This document shows, one piece after another, positions 26,148 through 34,551 of a stretch of DNA of 36,238 bases (the first letter of the stretch is position 1; each line of letters begins with the position of its first letter). The notes below the pieces were generated by a model, which was not told the DNA's origin, did not search any database, and was given only the letters and a program-made list of their open reading frames with translations. Origin of the DNA: Myxococcales bacterium (lineage in GTDB: Bacteria; Myxococcota_A; Polyangia; Polyangiales; Polyangiaceae); the NCBI GenBank assembly GCA_023248745.1, contig JAHFDZ010000026.1:1-36238 (forward strand), in the 5' to 3' direction. The position numbers and the translations under genes were made by a program.

Positions 26148-26390
26148 TCACGACTTTTGCTTTGCGGCTTCGGCCTTCGGATTCTGCGGAACCGTCGCCT
26201 TGTCTGATGCGTGCGCGCCTGATGTCGCATTGTCCCTGGCTGGAGGTGCAGATGTCACATTCGCGACAGCCAACGCTCCAGTCACAAGACCGATGAAAAG
26301 AAAGCTCGAGCCCGTGATCAGCGCAATCCATCGCAAGCTCAGGTTGAGCAAGCTAGCGTTTGGCAACTCAATTAACGATTCAGCTGACAT
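26148..26390 (-). CDS. Small one-helix membrane protein between gspC and gspD
   Basis: From the ATG at 26390, preceded by GAGG at five bases, the product has 80 residues. A start at 26408 would add six (MKFEVS). One strong hydrophobic segment (WIALITGSSFLFIGLVTGALAV is its run) is followed by a 35-residue Ala/Pro/Lys-rich tail, probably periplasmic. I do not recognise the family. It lies between gspC and gspD in the same orientation, 45 bases before gspD, where no gene is expected in standard T2SS operons. The tail composition and position suggest a real, lineage-specific part of the inner-membrane complex, but this is inference. Confidence 0.6.
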   Translation of the reverse strand: MSAESLIELPNASLLNLSLRWIALITGSSFLFIGLVTGALAVANVTSAPPARDNATSGAHASDKATVPQNPKAEAAKQKS

Positions 26391-26455
26391 CGAAACCTCA
26401 AACTTCATTTCTTGATTGAATAAGCATTCATCGAAGATGATCGCCTATTAGTAAC

Positions 26456-26469
26456 ATGAAAAGTTTCAT
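26456..26469. repeat. Palindrome just after the gspC stop
   Basis: ATGAAA and TTTCAT flank AG, a perfect 6-base inverted repeat directly following the gspC stop codon. The 26409-26469 gap is clearly AT-richer than its surroundings. It could be a regulator site or part of an internal promoter, but no clear -35/-10 pair was found. Confidence 0.35.
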
Positions 26470-27426
26470 TTACTTCATGTGATACTGAACGTTCACTGGC
26501 TTACCGCCTCGCTGAACGCTGACGCTCACGTCCGGCGCAGTCGTCAACCGCGTGTATGCCTCGAGCATCTTGGTCGGATCGTTCATATCGAACCCGTTAA
26601 TGCCGGTCAGAACGTCGCCATTTTCGATACCAAGCTGTGAAAGCACCGTGTCCGGACGAATGCCAAGAAGGCGTTGGCCTATTGTCTTGCCGTTCTCGTC
26701 CTTTACAGGCGTGCTCCGCGCGAACTTCATGAGCTCGGCCCAGTTGTCTTTGATCTTGTCGATGACGGAGCGATCCACATTGAACTCGTTCGCCGAGATC
26801 TTCTGAATGCCCTTTTTGATGTCCTCGGGTGTTGCTGAAGCACCACTCTTTGGAGGAGGCGGTGGGCCAGCGTCCACTACGCCGGGTCCGGTTGCTGGCA
26901 TCGATGATTGGAAAAGCACAACCTGGCAACGTTGGCCGGATTGAGTGAGCCAAGCGCGATCCCATCCGATGAAATGAACTGTGCGTCCGTTGAGGTCGTC
27001 ACCTTTTCTGCGCATGTACGATTTGTCCGCAACCCCAAACGAAGCGAACGAATACTCAGGATCGGTTGATGCCGCGATGATGGTGATCTTCATTCCTTCG
27101 CAGAGTGGATCGGCCATCGGGTCGCCAGCTTCGAGTTCAGTCGCACCGGCATCTTCGACGGCAGCCGGCGCGTTGAGTCGCCCCGTGACAGAATCGAAAG
27201 GGTTGCGCATCAAAATAGTGTCGGCGCTGGTGCTCTTCTGTGTGGTTGTGTTGATGGCGACAGGAACCGGAGCAGGAAGCGAAAGCGGCCCGCCATCCGT
27301 GCTATCGCGGAGCAACGTCGAACCAAACCATTGCGCCACAGCCTGAGACTGCATCGCTGCAAGCGTCACCGTGAGACCGCCGAAGACGACCCAAAAGTGC
27401 TTGCGTAAGAGTTGGTCAGCAGACAT
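26470..27426 (-). CDS. gspC: Type II secretion protein GspC with C-terminal PDZ domain
   Basis: The ATG at 27426 is chosen because AGAGAGGA precedes it and residue 1 falls just before the cytoplasmic tail (MSADQLLRKHFW); an upstream frame to 27564 adds 46 implausible residues. The 318-residue product has one membrane helix (about 11-30), a Ser/Pro linker and a homology region (about 95-170) that binds the secretin N0 domain. A Pro-rich stretch (PPPPPKSG) follows, then a PDZ domain (about 235-318) with RLLGIRPDTVLSQLGIENGD. GspC links inner-membrane platform and GspD. It is the first gene of the operon. Confidence 0.92.
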   Translation of the reverse strand: MSADQLLRKHFWVVFGGLTVTLAAMQSQAVAQWFGSTLLRDSTDGGPLSLPAPVPVAINTTTQKSTSADTILMRNPFDSVTGRLNAPAAVEDAGATELEAGDPMADPLCEGMKITIIAASTDPEYSFASFGVADKSYMRRKGDDLNGRTVHFIGWDRAWLTQSGQRCQVVLFQSSMPATGPGVVDAGPPPPPKSGASATPEDIKKGIQKISANEFNVDRSVIDKIKDNWAELMKFARSTPVKDENGKTIGQRLLGIRPDTVLSQLGIENGDVLTGINGFDMNDPTKMLEAYTRLTTAPDVSVSVQRGGKPVNVQYHMK

Positions 27427-27441
27427 TGCGTCCTCTCTTCT

Positions 27442-27457
27442 AGCGAGACCCGTGCCA
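27442..27457 (-). promoter_or_regulatory. Sigma-54-like -24/-12 element before gspC
   Basis: Read on the minus strand, TGGCACGGGTCTCGCT matches the sigma-54 consensus TGGCACG-N4-TTGCW at all but one fixed base. The GG and GC pairs have the right spacing. The expected start of transcription would be near 27431, only about five bases before the ATG, so the Shine-Dalgarno sequence would be lost or split. This makes chance a real possibility. Confidence 0.3.
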
Positions 27458-27576
27458 AGCGAACAAGCTTGAATTATGCGGGAATTTAGCGAAGAAGACG
27501 AACTTGCCGCAGACAGGTTGTCGAGCAAGAGGAGCAGCGAACGCCCGGTTTGACAATTTGGCAAGCGGCCGAGGGG

Positions 27577-27732
27577 GCAGCAGGATCAGGATCAGGCGAG
27601 AGGATCAGGAACCTCAAGCGGGCTTGGCGACTCCGGGGGACGACATCGATCCGAACCTTGACCATTCAGATTCTTGACCATACGAAGCCCCTGATCCTCT
27701 ATCCTGATCCTCTCGCGTGATCCCCGCTGCCC
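27577..27732. repeat. Imperfect inverted repeat built from GGATCAGG units
   Basis: GCGAGAGGATCAGGA (27596-27610) recurs as its exact reverse complement at 27702-27716, with about 91 bases between. Outside these arms the match continues imperfectly (GGGCAGC and GGATCA on one side, the complement on the other). Extra GGATCAGG copies give a tandem look. It lies between the diiron gene stop and gspC, and could be a large hairpin ending the diiron transcript, or a small non-autonomous repeat element. Confidence 0.7.
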
Positions 27733-27736
27733 TTCC

Positions 27737-28591
27737 CTAAACGAAAAACGCGTTCCTCTTCACCTGCTCCGGCAACTGCGCGTAGTCGAACCCTTCGACT
27801 CCAGCGATCGTCGCGTCGTCGAAACCGAGTGCGATTAGCTCTCGACTCATGATGCGATGACTCTCGCCCACGGCGCGCGCAACACGGGCTGCTACCTTGC
27901 GGCCTGTGGCTCCGACGAGGATCCGGTTGTACGCAATGTGCCCAACCTCGTCGGTTAGAATTTCCACGAGGCGCGCCTCCATCGATTCGCGTACGAGCGG
28001 GTCGTTGGGAAACAGGGTGCCAAGGCGACTCAGGAGCCAATTGAACGCGTAGACGCCCGCAATTTCGGCGCCAAGCAGCACGGGATGAAAGAGCGCCGAT
28101 GGAACTCGCACGAGCGCACCGATGAGCACTCGCAGTGGCCAACTCGGACGCCAGGCGTCGCCCACTTGCACGCCTTCAAAGTGTTTCACCGCACCCACAA
28201 GCAGGCGCGTGTGGAACTCCTCCTCGTGCATGAGGACTTTCTCCACCTGAAAGCACGGCTCCGGCCGGTTGTGCATCGCCGCGCGTGCGACGCTCGTCAC
28301 GCTCACGCCGTAAGCCTCACCCGCATTGATCTTGACGAACGCCAGCAACGCGGTTTCCTCCATCGAAACGTCGGTCTCGGCGAATTTCCCGTAGTTCCGG
28401 TTAAACCGCGCGCCGTCGATTTGGAGGCGCGCGCGCGCCGTCGGGTGGTCGAACACCTCTGTCATTCTTGCCTCGCGACGATCAAAGGTCGCGTCGCCAT
28501 TTCGCTCGCGCAAAACGGACAGATAGGCCGCAAACGCAGCGTCGGCGCGATCGAGTTCAGGGGCGGGGGCGTAGAAGCTAGGGCTGTTCAT
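27737..28591 (-). CDS. Ferritin-like diiron protein (predicted oxygenase)
   Basis: The ATG at 28591 gives 284 residues; a longer frame would run through the divergent promoter. The four iron-binding helices of a diiron bundle can be read: Glu92 (INAGEAY), E124-x-x-H127 (EEEFH), Glu176 (GAEIAG) and E215-x-x-H218 (DEVGH). Extra acidic residues E210 and D214 lie near. This is the Glu, ExxH, Glu, ExxH order of diiron oxidases and oxygenases. I cannot tell its substrate. It is divergent from a LysR gene, which probably regulates it. Confidence 0.75.
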   Translation of the reverse strand: MNSPSFYAPAPELDRADAAFAAYLSVLRERNGDATFDRREARMTEVFDHPTARARLQIDGARFNRNYGKFAETDVSMEETALLAFVKINAGEAYGVSVTSVARAAMHNRPEPCFQVEKVLMHEEEFHTRLLVGAVKHFEGVQVGDAWRPSWPLRVLIGALVRVPSALFHPVLLGAEIAGVYAFNWLLSRLGTLFPNDPLVRESMEARLVEILTDEVGHIAYNRILVGATGRKVAARVARAVGESHRIMSRELIALGFDDATIAGVEGFDYAQLPEQVKRNAFFV

Positions 28592-28613
28592 TGCGACCTG
28601 TAATGCCCGTTTT

Positions 28614-28640
28614 GTATTGACTCGTGTATGCTTCAAATAC
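28614..28640. promoter_or_regulatory. Possible LysR operator in the divergent intergenic region
   Basis: GTATT (28614-28618) and AATAC (28636-28640) form an inverted pair 17 bases apart, with partial extension (TGA and TCA). The 77-base gap between the divergent genes must hold both promoters. A T-N11-A type LysR site is plausible, but the dyad is short. Confidence 0.35.
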
Positions 28641-28668
28641 GCCCCACACTGGTGCGCACAGAGTACAA

Positions 28669-29574
28669 ATGGACGACCTGCTTTCGGAACTGCCAACCCT
28701 CGTCAGACTCTCACAAACCGCGTCGGTAAGCCGAACCGCCAAGGATCTAGGCGTGCCGCGAAGCACCGTTAGCCGGCGCTTGGCCCGTCTCGAAAGCGCC
28801 CTGGGGGTCGTGCTTGCCGAGCGCACAACGCGAAGCTTTCGCCTAACGCCAGCCGGCGAGATGCTCGTTGATGGTGCGGCAGGCTTGCTCGCCAAGTTCC
28901 AAACGTTGCGAGAGAGCGTCGAAGCGTCGGGTGGATCTGTGAGGGGTCGTTTGCGAATTGCTGCGCCTCCGGGCCTATCCGGACCGTTCCTCGGTGGCTT
29001 CCTTCGCACTTTCCAAGATCAATTTCCAGAAGTGGAAGTCGAGTTCGTCGTCATGGATCGAAGGCCTCACCTTCTCGACGAAGGTTTCGATCTTGTCCTT
29101 GCCACCGGCCCGCTCGAGGACATGCCTTGGGTGCGGCATCGGCTTGGTCAAAGCTGGTATCTCGCAGTCGCCAGCCCCTCATACCTGAGCGCGCGCGGCA
29201 CTCCGACGGAGGTTGCACATCTGCAGCAACATCGCCTTTTGGGGGCACGCCTTCATGGGCTTGCTGAACACGACTGGCCGCGTATCGACGGCCGCCCTCT
29301 TCCAATTTCGCGCCGCATGGTCACAAACGATCTTGCGAGCTTGCGAGGAGCCGCGATCGAAGGGCTGGGGATCGCACTTTTGCCCGTGCACTTGCTCATC
29401 GACGACTTGCACGTGGGCTCACTCGTACCCGTGCTTCCCGAGGTCATCGGTAAGCCGCTTGACATTTTCGGCCTCTACGCACACGAACGTCGCACAAGCC
29501 CTCTCATCCGCGCGCTGCTCGATAGCGTTGACGCATTCGCGAAGGCGCAAGCAGCACCCTCGTTTCCAAGATGA
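28669..29574 (+). CDS. LysR-family transcriptional regulator
   Basis: This is a 301-residue regulator from the ATG at 28669. Fifteen earlier in-frame codons exist, but the helix-turn-helix fits this start. The winged helix-turn-helix is at about 5-65 (SVSRTAKDLGVPRSTVSRRLARLESALG and then LAERTTRSFRLTPAG). The substrate-binding domain follows from about 90 with RLRIAAPPGLSG, FPEVEVEFVV and FDLVLATGP. Divergence from the diiron gene suggests classic control of that neighbour and of itself. The ligand is unknown. Confidence 0.93.
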   Translation: MDDLLSELPTLVRLSQTASVSRTAKDLGVPRSTVSRRLARLESALGVVLAERTTRSFRLTPAGEMLVDGAAGLLAKFQTLRESVEASGGSVRGRLRIAAPPGLSGPFLGGFLRTFQDQFPEVEVEFVVMDRRPHLLDEGFDLVLATGPLEDMPWVRHRLGQSWYLAVASPSYLSARGTPTEVAHLQQHRLLGARLHGLAEHDWPRIDGRPLPISRRMVTNDLASLRGAAIEGLGIALLPVHLLIDDLHVGSLVPVLPEVIGKPLDIFGLYAHERRTSPLIRALLDSVDAFAKAQAAPSFPR

Positions 29575-29714
29575 CCGACGTGCGTTTCGCCGTGCAACGC
29601 ATGGACGCACGCGTCAGATCACCGGTGAACTCTGGCGGCTTACGCCACGTTCTTCACGCTAAGGCCAGGCCGCGCTGATACCCTGACTCCAGGTTTCTGG
29701 CGACAGGGGGATTC

Positions 29715-32588
29715 ATGAGTACGAGTACGCGCTATCGCTCAGTCGGCGTTGCGCTCACCATTGCGCTTCTCTCGGTCAGCAGTCGCTCTTACGCTTGGAA
29801 ACCGATCACGCACGTTTACCTTGCGCAGCAAGCCGTGACCGATCTGCTCGACGACGAGTACGTCACCTTCGACGAAGTTGATCCCCACGTCGACGCACGC
29901 GATCTCAACAAGATGCCCACGCTCGGCCCCGTCAAGAATATTGACGGTGCGATCCGCTTTCGATCATCGCCAGCGATTCGCGAGGCGATCCGCAATTGTC
30001 CATCTCAGTACTACTTAGGCGTTGTCGGTCCCGACATGATGCCCGACGTGATCACCGGACAGACCATCATTCACCCGCCTGGTGGGCCCGATCCCAAAGA
30101 CGGCACTGACATCAACGTTGGAGGTCCTGGCACCGGGTATTTTTGGGATCACGCGTGGGAGCAGACAGGACCAGGAGGGAGCTTCGCCAAGGGCTGCAAC
30201 CGCGCTTACGTACTCGGCATGTACGGTCACGGCGCTGGTGATCTTTTCGCGCACACGTTCGTGAATGCACACACCGGCAATATCTTCCAGACCAACATCA
30301 ACGGCATCCGCCACATGTTAGTTGAAGGTTACATTTACGATCGCACCCCATCGCTTGCAACGCACGAAGGCAAGAGCGTTTACGATCTCGTCAACAAAGC
30401 GATGACCAGCGACATCGCGAAGCTCAATCGCTTCGTCCTCGATCCTTATGTGCTGGGCGAGCAGGCTGGCGACGCCAAAGCAACTTCGTTGCTCTACCAA
30501 TTTGGGCGTCTCAAGCAGTGGGTGAAAACCCATCGCAAGCAACTCAACGATCGTCAACGTCGGTGGTATTCCGAGTACCAAGCCGCGCACGCGAAGTACG
30601 CAAAGCTATGGAGCGAGTGCGACAAGAAGCATGCGAGCACCTGGGACGAATGCGCAGAAGCGATCGCCCTCAAGGTTACGAAGGTCGCCTACGCCTACAC
30701 GAAGCACAAAGTGGCTGGTGGCATCGTCAGGCACGTCATCCTTCCCTATCTCGATGACTGGATGGACGACATCGAAGAAGGCTTGCTCGAGTGGGTAAAG
30801 CTCAATCACCGCGTGGGTATGCGGCTCATGTTCACCGATCCGAGCAAGGAGCAACCCGACAGCACGATCTCGTACATCGTCGATCAGCTGAGGGATTACT
30901 TCCTCGCGCATGTCATTCGCATGGTGGGTGTGCCTGACTGGGTATCGGATGCGGCGCTTTATGTGCGCGACATGGTCGATGCACTCATGGCGATCGTCGA
31001 CAAAGTGCTCGCACCATTTAGAGAGGTCAAAGAAGCGATCAAGAATGACCTCAAAGCATTCGCGAAGTGGGTCATCAAGAAGTCCTACGGCATCGATATC
31101 GATGAGCTGAAAGCCTATTGGTTTAGCCCAGGCAAGTTCATCAATCCCGCGTTCGGAAAGTGGGAGACGCCGTTATCGCATATCAAAGGGAGCGCGCAGT
31201 TCGACCAGGATGGCAAGCCGGTCACTGTCGCTTCACTCAACAAGTGGATGGGGATCAAAGACAAAGATCACTTCGGCCCAGAAAAGTTCAACTGGAAGCG
31301 GTTTGGCCCCGCGTTCAACACCGTCCAGATGATCAAGCTCACCTTTCTCGGACCAGAATCGGTAAGCAGCTTACTCAAATCACTTGGCTCCAATCAAAGT
31401 GGTCCGCCAAAGAATGCCGACTACAACGTAATGCTCGGGCAATGGCAAGGCGCGATGGACTCTGGCAACCAGTGGGCCCACGGAAAGCGCCTCATTTTCG
31501 CGAGAGAGTGTCGGGTGTTTAACCGGCTCTTCATAAAGCACGCGGGCCCCAAGATTAACAAGCCGTACCAGCCTCTCAACGAGTGCGCCGAAAGCGACGC
31601 GTGGGTAAAGGGTGGTGTGCCAAAATCTGCTGACCCGTTTCGCATCGCGGGTCTCCGGTCCATCGAAATGGAAGCCGGCGACTCGCGACGTATCGAACTC
31701 GCCGGTGACTTCGACTCGTTCTTGGTGTCGCTCATGGGCGCCGAATCGAAACGAGGCAACGTTTCGAGCAAGGACAAGAGCAGCTTCCTCTATACGGCTC
31801 CCACCGAGGTCACTGGCTTCTCGGACGACGTCACCGTTACCGCGACCGACGACGACGGCGAAAAGGCCGTTGCAAAAATTCATGTGATTCCAAAACTTGC
31901 TATCACGCCTTCGATCGAGGTCTTGAAAGCTGGCGCGAGCGTGGCCTTCGACGTGGACGACACCAAGCGTAAGATCCACTGGAGAGTCGTAAAAGGTCGC
32001 GGCAAGTTTGGAGATGACAAGAAGATTGCCGATCTCCGATCACGCCTCAGCGCGCTGTTAACCGCACTCGACAATTTACCCGACGAAGCGCGAAAGCCGA
32101 TCCCAACGAGCTCCTTCGGAAATCTTGCGTCTATGCGCACCCACTTCGTAGCACTTAGCGCACGCATGAGAATTTTGAGTGAGGTGGCGCAGGTAAACGG
32201 CGACATCGCCGACGAAGAGGCGACCTACTATGCCCCGGCCGACGTCAAAGAAGGCGAAGAGCGCGTGTTCATTGCGGCTGAGCTTCCGGCGATCGGCAAA
32301 CTCGACGGCGCCCGGCAACTGAACGAAAGCTTCGAACTTGTTCCGTCACATGAAGCAGCGGACGTCGAACTGCAAAAGTCACTTGCCTCAAACGCAGAAC
32401 TGCAAGTCGCGATCTCTCATGCGACTGCGATAGAAAAAGCAAAGAGGTCGGGGCACCTCCTCGCGTGGGACTCGGCCGTCATGCCTCATCTCAAGTACGA
32501 GTTCAAGGAAGCCACGTTCGAGAAGCGTGCGGGATTCAAGTACTTTCCACAGCGCCCCGTCAAACGCTCAGGTCCATCAGCGCGCTGA
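29715..32588 (+). CDS. Large secreted protein with zinc-dependent phospholipase C-like domain
   Basis: This 957-residue protein follows a good ribosome site (AGGGGG). The signal peptide appears to end SYA, so the mature protein begins with Trp28, the zinc-binding N-terminal residue of this family. Zinc ligand candidates follow the known order: H33, D107, H120 or H146, H172-x3-D176 within GHGAGDLFAHTFVNAH, H186, and H200-x3-E204. This fits zinc-dependent phospholipase C and related S1/P1 nucleases. A helical middle part (about 220-480) follows, then at about 645-720 and 720-890 immunoglobulin-like strands (VTVTATDDDGEKAVAKIHVI). Secretion by the nearby T2SS is inferred. Confidence 0.78.
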   Translation: MSTSTRYRSVGVALTIALLSVSSRSYAWKPITHVYLAQQAVTDLLDDEYVTFDEVDPHVDARDLNKMPTLGPVKNIDGAIRFRSSPAIREAIRNCPSQYYLGVVGPDMMPDVITGQTIIHPPGGPDPKDGTDINVGGPGTGYFWDHAWEQTGPGGSFAKGCNRAYVLGMYGHGAGDLFAHTFVNAHTGNIFQTNINGIRHMLVEGYIYDRTPSLATHEGKSVYDLVNKAMTSDIAKLNRFVLDPYVLGEQAGDAKATSLLYQFGRLKQWVKTHRKQLNDRQRRWYSEYQAAHAKYAKLWSECDKKHASTWDECAEAIALKVTKVAYAYTKHKVAGGIVRHVILPYLDDWMDDIEEGLLEWVKLNHRVGMRLMFTDPSKEQPDSTISYIVDQLRDYFLAHVIRMVGVPDWVSDAALYVRDMVDALMAIVDKVLAPFREVKEAIKNDLKAFAKWVIKKSYGIDIDELKAYWFSPGKFINPAFGKWETPLSHIKGSAQFDQDGKPVTVASLNKWMGIKDKDHFGPEKFNWKRFGPAFNTVQMIKLTFLGPESVSSLLKSLGSNQSGPPKNADYNVMLGQWQGAMDSGNQWAHGKRLIFARECRVFNRLFIKHAGPKINKPYQPLNECAESDAWVKGGVPKSADPFRIAGLRSIEMEAGDSRRIELAGDFDSFLVSLMGAESKRGNVSSKDKSSFLYTAPTEVTGFSDDVTVTATDDDGEKAVAKIHVIPKLAITPSIEVLKAGASVAFDVDDTKRKIHWRVVKGRGKFGDDKKIADLRSRLSALLTALDNLPDEARKPIPTSSFGNLASMRTHFVALSARMRILSEVAQVNGDIADEEATYYAPADVKEGEERVFIAAELPAIGKLDGARQLNESFELVPSHEAADVELQKSLASNAELQVAISHATAIEKAKRSGHLLAWDSAVMPHLKYEFKEATFEKRAGFKYFPQRPVKRSGPSAR

Positions 32589-32594
32589 TGCGAA

Positions 32595-33974
32595 TCATCC
32601 CGCTTCGTCGGCGGAACGGCCGTCAAGCTTGCGATAAATTGTGCGCGCCGAAATGCCGAGCAACTGCGCCGCAAGCGATTTGTCACCCTTTGTGTGACGA
32701 ATTGTTTCGCGAATCACTCGCTGTTCAATTTCGTCAAGGGGCGTACCTATCGAGAACGCAAGCGCATCTGGAGCAGAAGGAAAAGCCAAACCGATGATGT
32801 CCGGCAAATCGGCTTCTGTGAGCGTTTCAGAGCGTGACAATACGACGGCGCGTTCGACCACGTTTTCGAGCTCGCGCACGTTGCCTGGCCACGGATACTC
32901 AAGCAATCTCTCGAGTGCGTTATGGGAGATCGTGATTCGTACTTTGCCGTTCTTCTGACAATAGATGCCGAGGAAGTGATCCACGAGCAACGGTATGTCT
33001 TCCCGCCGAGCGCGAAGCGGCGGCGCGGTTACGGCGATGACGTTAAGACGGTAGAAAAAGTCTTCGCGAAAGCGTCCCGCTTGCACCTCGGCGAGCAAGT
33101 CACGATTCGTTGCCGCAACGATGCGAACGTCCGCACGAACCGGGTTGCCGCCGACAGGTTCGTACTCGCCCTCTTGCAATACGCGGAGCAACTTCACCTG
33201 AACTTGAGGTGAGAGTTCACCGATCTCGTCGAGAAAGAGTGTGCCACCTTCTGCGCGGGCGAAGCGGCCCTCTTTTTTTCCGACTGCGCCGGTAAAGGAT
33301 CCTCGCTCGTGACCGAACAATTCGCTCTCGAGAATGGTCTCTGGAATGGCCGCGCAGTTGACGGCGACAAACTGACCGCGCCTGTTGCTTCGGTCGTGAA
33401 TGGCGCGCGCGATGAGCTCTTTGCCCGTGCCACTCTCGCCGAGGACAAGAACGGTGGCGGCACTAGGCGCGGCTTGCGTTGCGACGTCGATCACGCGACG
33501 CAATGCGGGTGAAGTGCCCACAATTTCGCGATGCGTGAGTCGTTTGAGTTCTTTTCTCAACGACTGGTTTTCGGCAACGAGGCGCTGCCTTTCTGCAGCC
33601 TTGCGAACGCTTTTGACAATGCTGATCCGCTTGAGCGGCTTTTCGACAAAGTCATACGCGCCATCGCGCATGGCCTGGACCGCCGTCTCAACGGTCCCGA
33701 ATGCGGTCATCAGCACCACTTCCACGTCTGGCGATATTTGTTTGATCGCTTTCAATAGATCGAGGCCTGTTGTGCCCGGCATCATGAGATCGCTAACGAC
33801 AACGTGTACGCGGTGGCTTCGTACTTGCTCGAGCGCAGTTTTGCCGTCGTAGGCGCAGAGCACGCGCATCCCCTCTCGAACGAAGATGCGCTCAAGGCTC
33901 TCGACATTCGAGCGCTCGTCGTCCACCACAAGGACGGTGACATCGGTCAGCGGTGAGGTCTCCACTTCGCTCAT
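32595..33974 (-). CDS. Sigma-54-dependent response regulator, NtrC family
   Basis: From the ATG at 33974, preceded by GAGGA, the protein has 459 residues. The receiver domain has D18/D19, phospho-acceptor D62, T90 and K112. The AAA+ domain has Walker A GESGTGKE at 179-186 and the sigma-54 contact loop GSFTGA at 225-230 (a common variant of GAFTGA). A Fis-type helix-turn-helix (LAAQLLGISARTIYRKL) ends the protein. No histidine kinase gene is adjacent. It ends six bases from the convergent phospholipase-like gene. Targets are unknown; a sigma-54-like site lies before gspC. Confidence 0.95.
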   Translation of the reverse strand: MSEVETSPLTDVTVLVVDDERSNVESLERIFVREGMRVLCAYDGKTALEQVRSHRVHVVVSDLMMPGTTGLDLLKAIKQISPDVEVVLMTAFGTVETAVQAMRDGAYDFVEKPLKRISIVKSVRKAAERQRLVAENQSLRKELKRLTHREIVGTSPALRRVIDVATQAAPSAATVLVLGESGTGKELIARAIHDRSNRRGQFVAVNCAAIPETILESELFGHERGSFTGAVGKKEGRFARAEGGTLFLDEIGELSPQVQVKLLRVLQEGEYEPVGGNPVRADVRIVAATNRDLLAEVQAGRFREDFFYRLNVIAVTAPPLRARREDIPLLVDHFLGIYCQKNGKVRITISHNALERLLEYPWPGNVRELENVVERAVVLSRSETLTEADLPDIIGLAFPSAPDALAFSIGTPLDEIEQRVIRETIRHTKGDKSLAAQLLGISARTIYRKLDGRSADEAG

Positions 33975-33990
33975 TCGTTTTCCTCGGGCG

Positions 33991-34539
33991 TCATCGCAGC
34001 AACTTCGAGATTGTCTTGAACGCATCGGAACCGGCGCGCTCAAGCCAATCGAACACTATCGTTTCTGTGGGCGCCACGATGACTCCCATATCAGTCGCTA
34101 GGCGCAAGCCCAGCGCTCGATTCTCATCGCTGCGCGAACACACTGCGTCGGCAGCCACAATCACGCGATAACCACGCCGCATAAGTTCGCGCGCCGTTTG
34201 GAACACGCAAACATGTGTCTCCATTCCTACGACGATGACGTCCCTTGCGGCTGATTGTGCCAGCGCGCGCGAAAAGCGCGGCTCACCACAAGCGTCGAAC
34301 GTTAACTTCTCGAACGGTGGCGCACCCAAATTTGCAGAGACTGCGGACAACGTCGGACCGAGCCCCTTTGGATATTGCTCGGTCGCTAGAACGCCAATCG
34401 AGAGGGCCTTTGCGGCTTCGAGCAGAATGTTCACATTCTTGACCATCTGCTCAAGCGCTGCACGTGGCATCGCTGCCGCGAGACGCTCTTGAATATCAAC
34501 CACCGCGATCAAAGACGAATGCGGAACGAGTCGCGTCAT
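33991..34539 (-). CDS. Isochorismatase-family cysteine hydrolase
   Basis: This 182-residue protein has the three family residues in place: Asp15 (VVDIQERL), Lys78 (FEKLTFDAC) and the nucleophile Cys111 (ETHVCVFQTA). The overall length and the YRVIVAADAVCSR strand fit. Members include isochorismatases, nicotinamidases and YcaC-like proteins. This one is most like the short YcaC type, whose substrates are poorly known. It lies 16 bases upstream of the response regulator start in the same unit. Confidence 0.9.
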   Translation of the reverse strand: MTRLVPHSSLIAVVDIQERLAAAMPRAALEQMVKNVNILLEAAKALSIGVLATEQYPKGLGPTLSAVSANLGAPPFEKLTFDACGEPRFSRALAQSAARDVIVVGMETHVCVFQTARELMRRGYRVIVAADAVCSRSDENRALGLRLATDMGVIVAPTETIVFDWLERAGSDAFKTISKLLR

Positions 34540-34551
34540 GCCTTCTACTCC

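Noticed and set aside
27580-27720. CRISPR array
   Set aside because: Repeat units are short, irregular and in opposite orientations, without regular spacers or cas genes.
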